DNA from: W3P20-009 sp963639155
GTDB lineage: Bacteria; Bacteroidota; Bacteroidia; Bacteroidales; Marinilabiliaceae
NCBI GenBank assembly: GCA_963639155.1
Contig: CAVHUG010000012.1
Location: 8,559 to 72,558 of the forward strand
Length of the DNA: 64,000 nucleotides
Direction of reading: 5' to 3'
Every line of letters starts with the position of its first letter. The stretch's first letter is position 1. The notes under the pieces were generated by a model, which saw only the letters and a list, made by a program, of their open reading frames with translations, was not told the origin of the DNA and searched no databases. The translations under genes were made by a program, and so were the position numbers. This document shows, piece after piece, positions 63,902 to 64,000 of this stretch.

Positions 63902-64000
63902 GGATGTTGTGCTTTTTTAACAATGCGGCAGGCGTGGGGGAATGGGGTGTTTTTCTCTTTTCTGTTTTTTGCGGGGGGGTATAAAGGAGGAGTCCCGGGC

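Overview
The window is a chromosomal segment of a Bacteroidales bacterium of fairly high GC content. The evidence is two SusC/SusD pairs, lipoproteins with acidic residues after the lipobox cysteine, a DUF4270 protein, a PorE-like OmpA protein, LytTR/LytS regulation, and repeated Bacteroidetes-type promoter -7 boxes (TAnnTTTG, sometimes with TTG about 18-22 bases upstream). Family or genus cannot be fixed from the sequence alone. I see no tRNA, rRNA, CRISPR array, transposase, integrase or phage gene.

Layout. 1-6.1 kb (minus): start of a HAD hydrolase, a K+/H+ antiporter, a PorE-like TPR/propeller/OmpA protein and recG. 6.2-8.5 kb: an unknown secreted protein convergent with an AraC regulator. 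8.8-12.3 kb (plus): a HlyD adaptor and two ABC-2 permeases with no ATPase gene beside them. 12.4-18.3 kb (plus): a tightly packed glycosyltransferase / ECF sigma factor / rsmG group, then a golvesin/amidase-like secreted protein and a small membrane protein. 18.4-21.8 kb: a secreted GH2 beta-galactosidase with its own promoter. 21.9-22.1 kb (minus): rpmH (ribosomal protein L34), with promoter and terminator.

22.2-30.6 kb (minus) is one apparent six-gene operon: LytS-type kinase, LytTR regulator, MltD-like transglycosylase, outer-membrane barrel, PIF1-like helicase with a TPR tail, and a secreted TPR protein. 30.7-35.9 kb (minus) is a surface module: DUF4270 lipoprotein, beta-barrel, and two paralogous Kelch lipoproteins. 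35.9-36.5 kb is a gap with a candidate structured small RNA. Then come guaB and an ApbE flavinyltransferase. 39.3-50.6 kb (minus) has two SusC/SusD operons, the second with an extra lipoprotein. 51.2-57.8 kb (plus): an M20 amidohydrolase/MFS pair, then DUF5063, a 3'-5' exonuclease, an RlmI-like methyltransferase and a DEAD-box helicase. 57.9-63.8 kb (minus): an outer-membrane protein with an HEYRH metalloprotease domain, a small membrane protein and a BspA-like leucine-rich repeat protein.

Much of the window is cell-envelope biology: nutrient import, surface lipoproteins, wall remodelling and secretion. The least explained parts are the HEYRH protease-propeller-barrel protein, the kinase/transglycosylase/helicase operon, the DUF4270-barrel-Kelch module and the intergenic RNA near 36.1 kb. 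All functions are inferred from motifs read by eye; no database search was possible.
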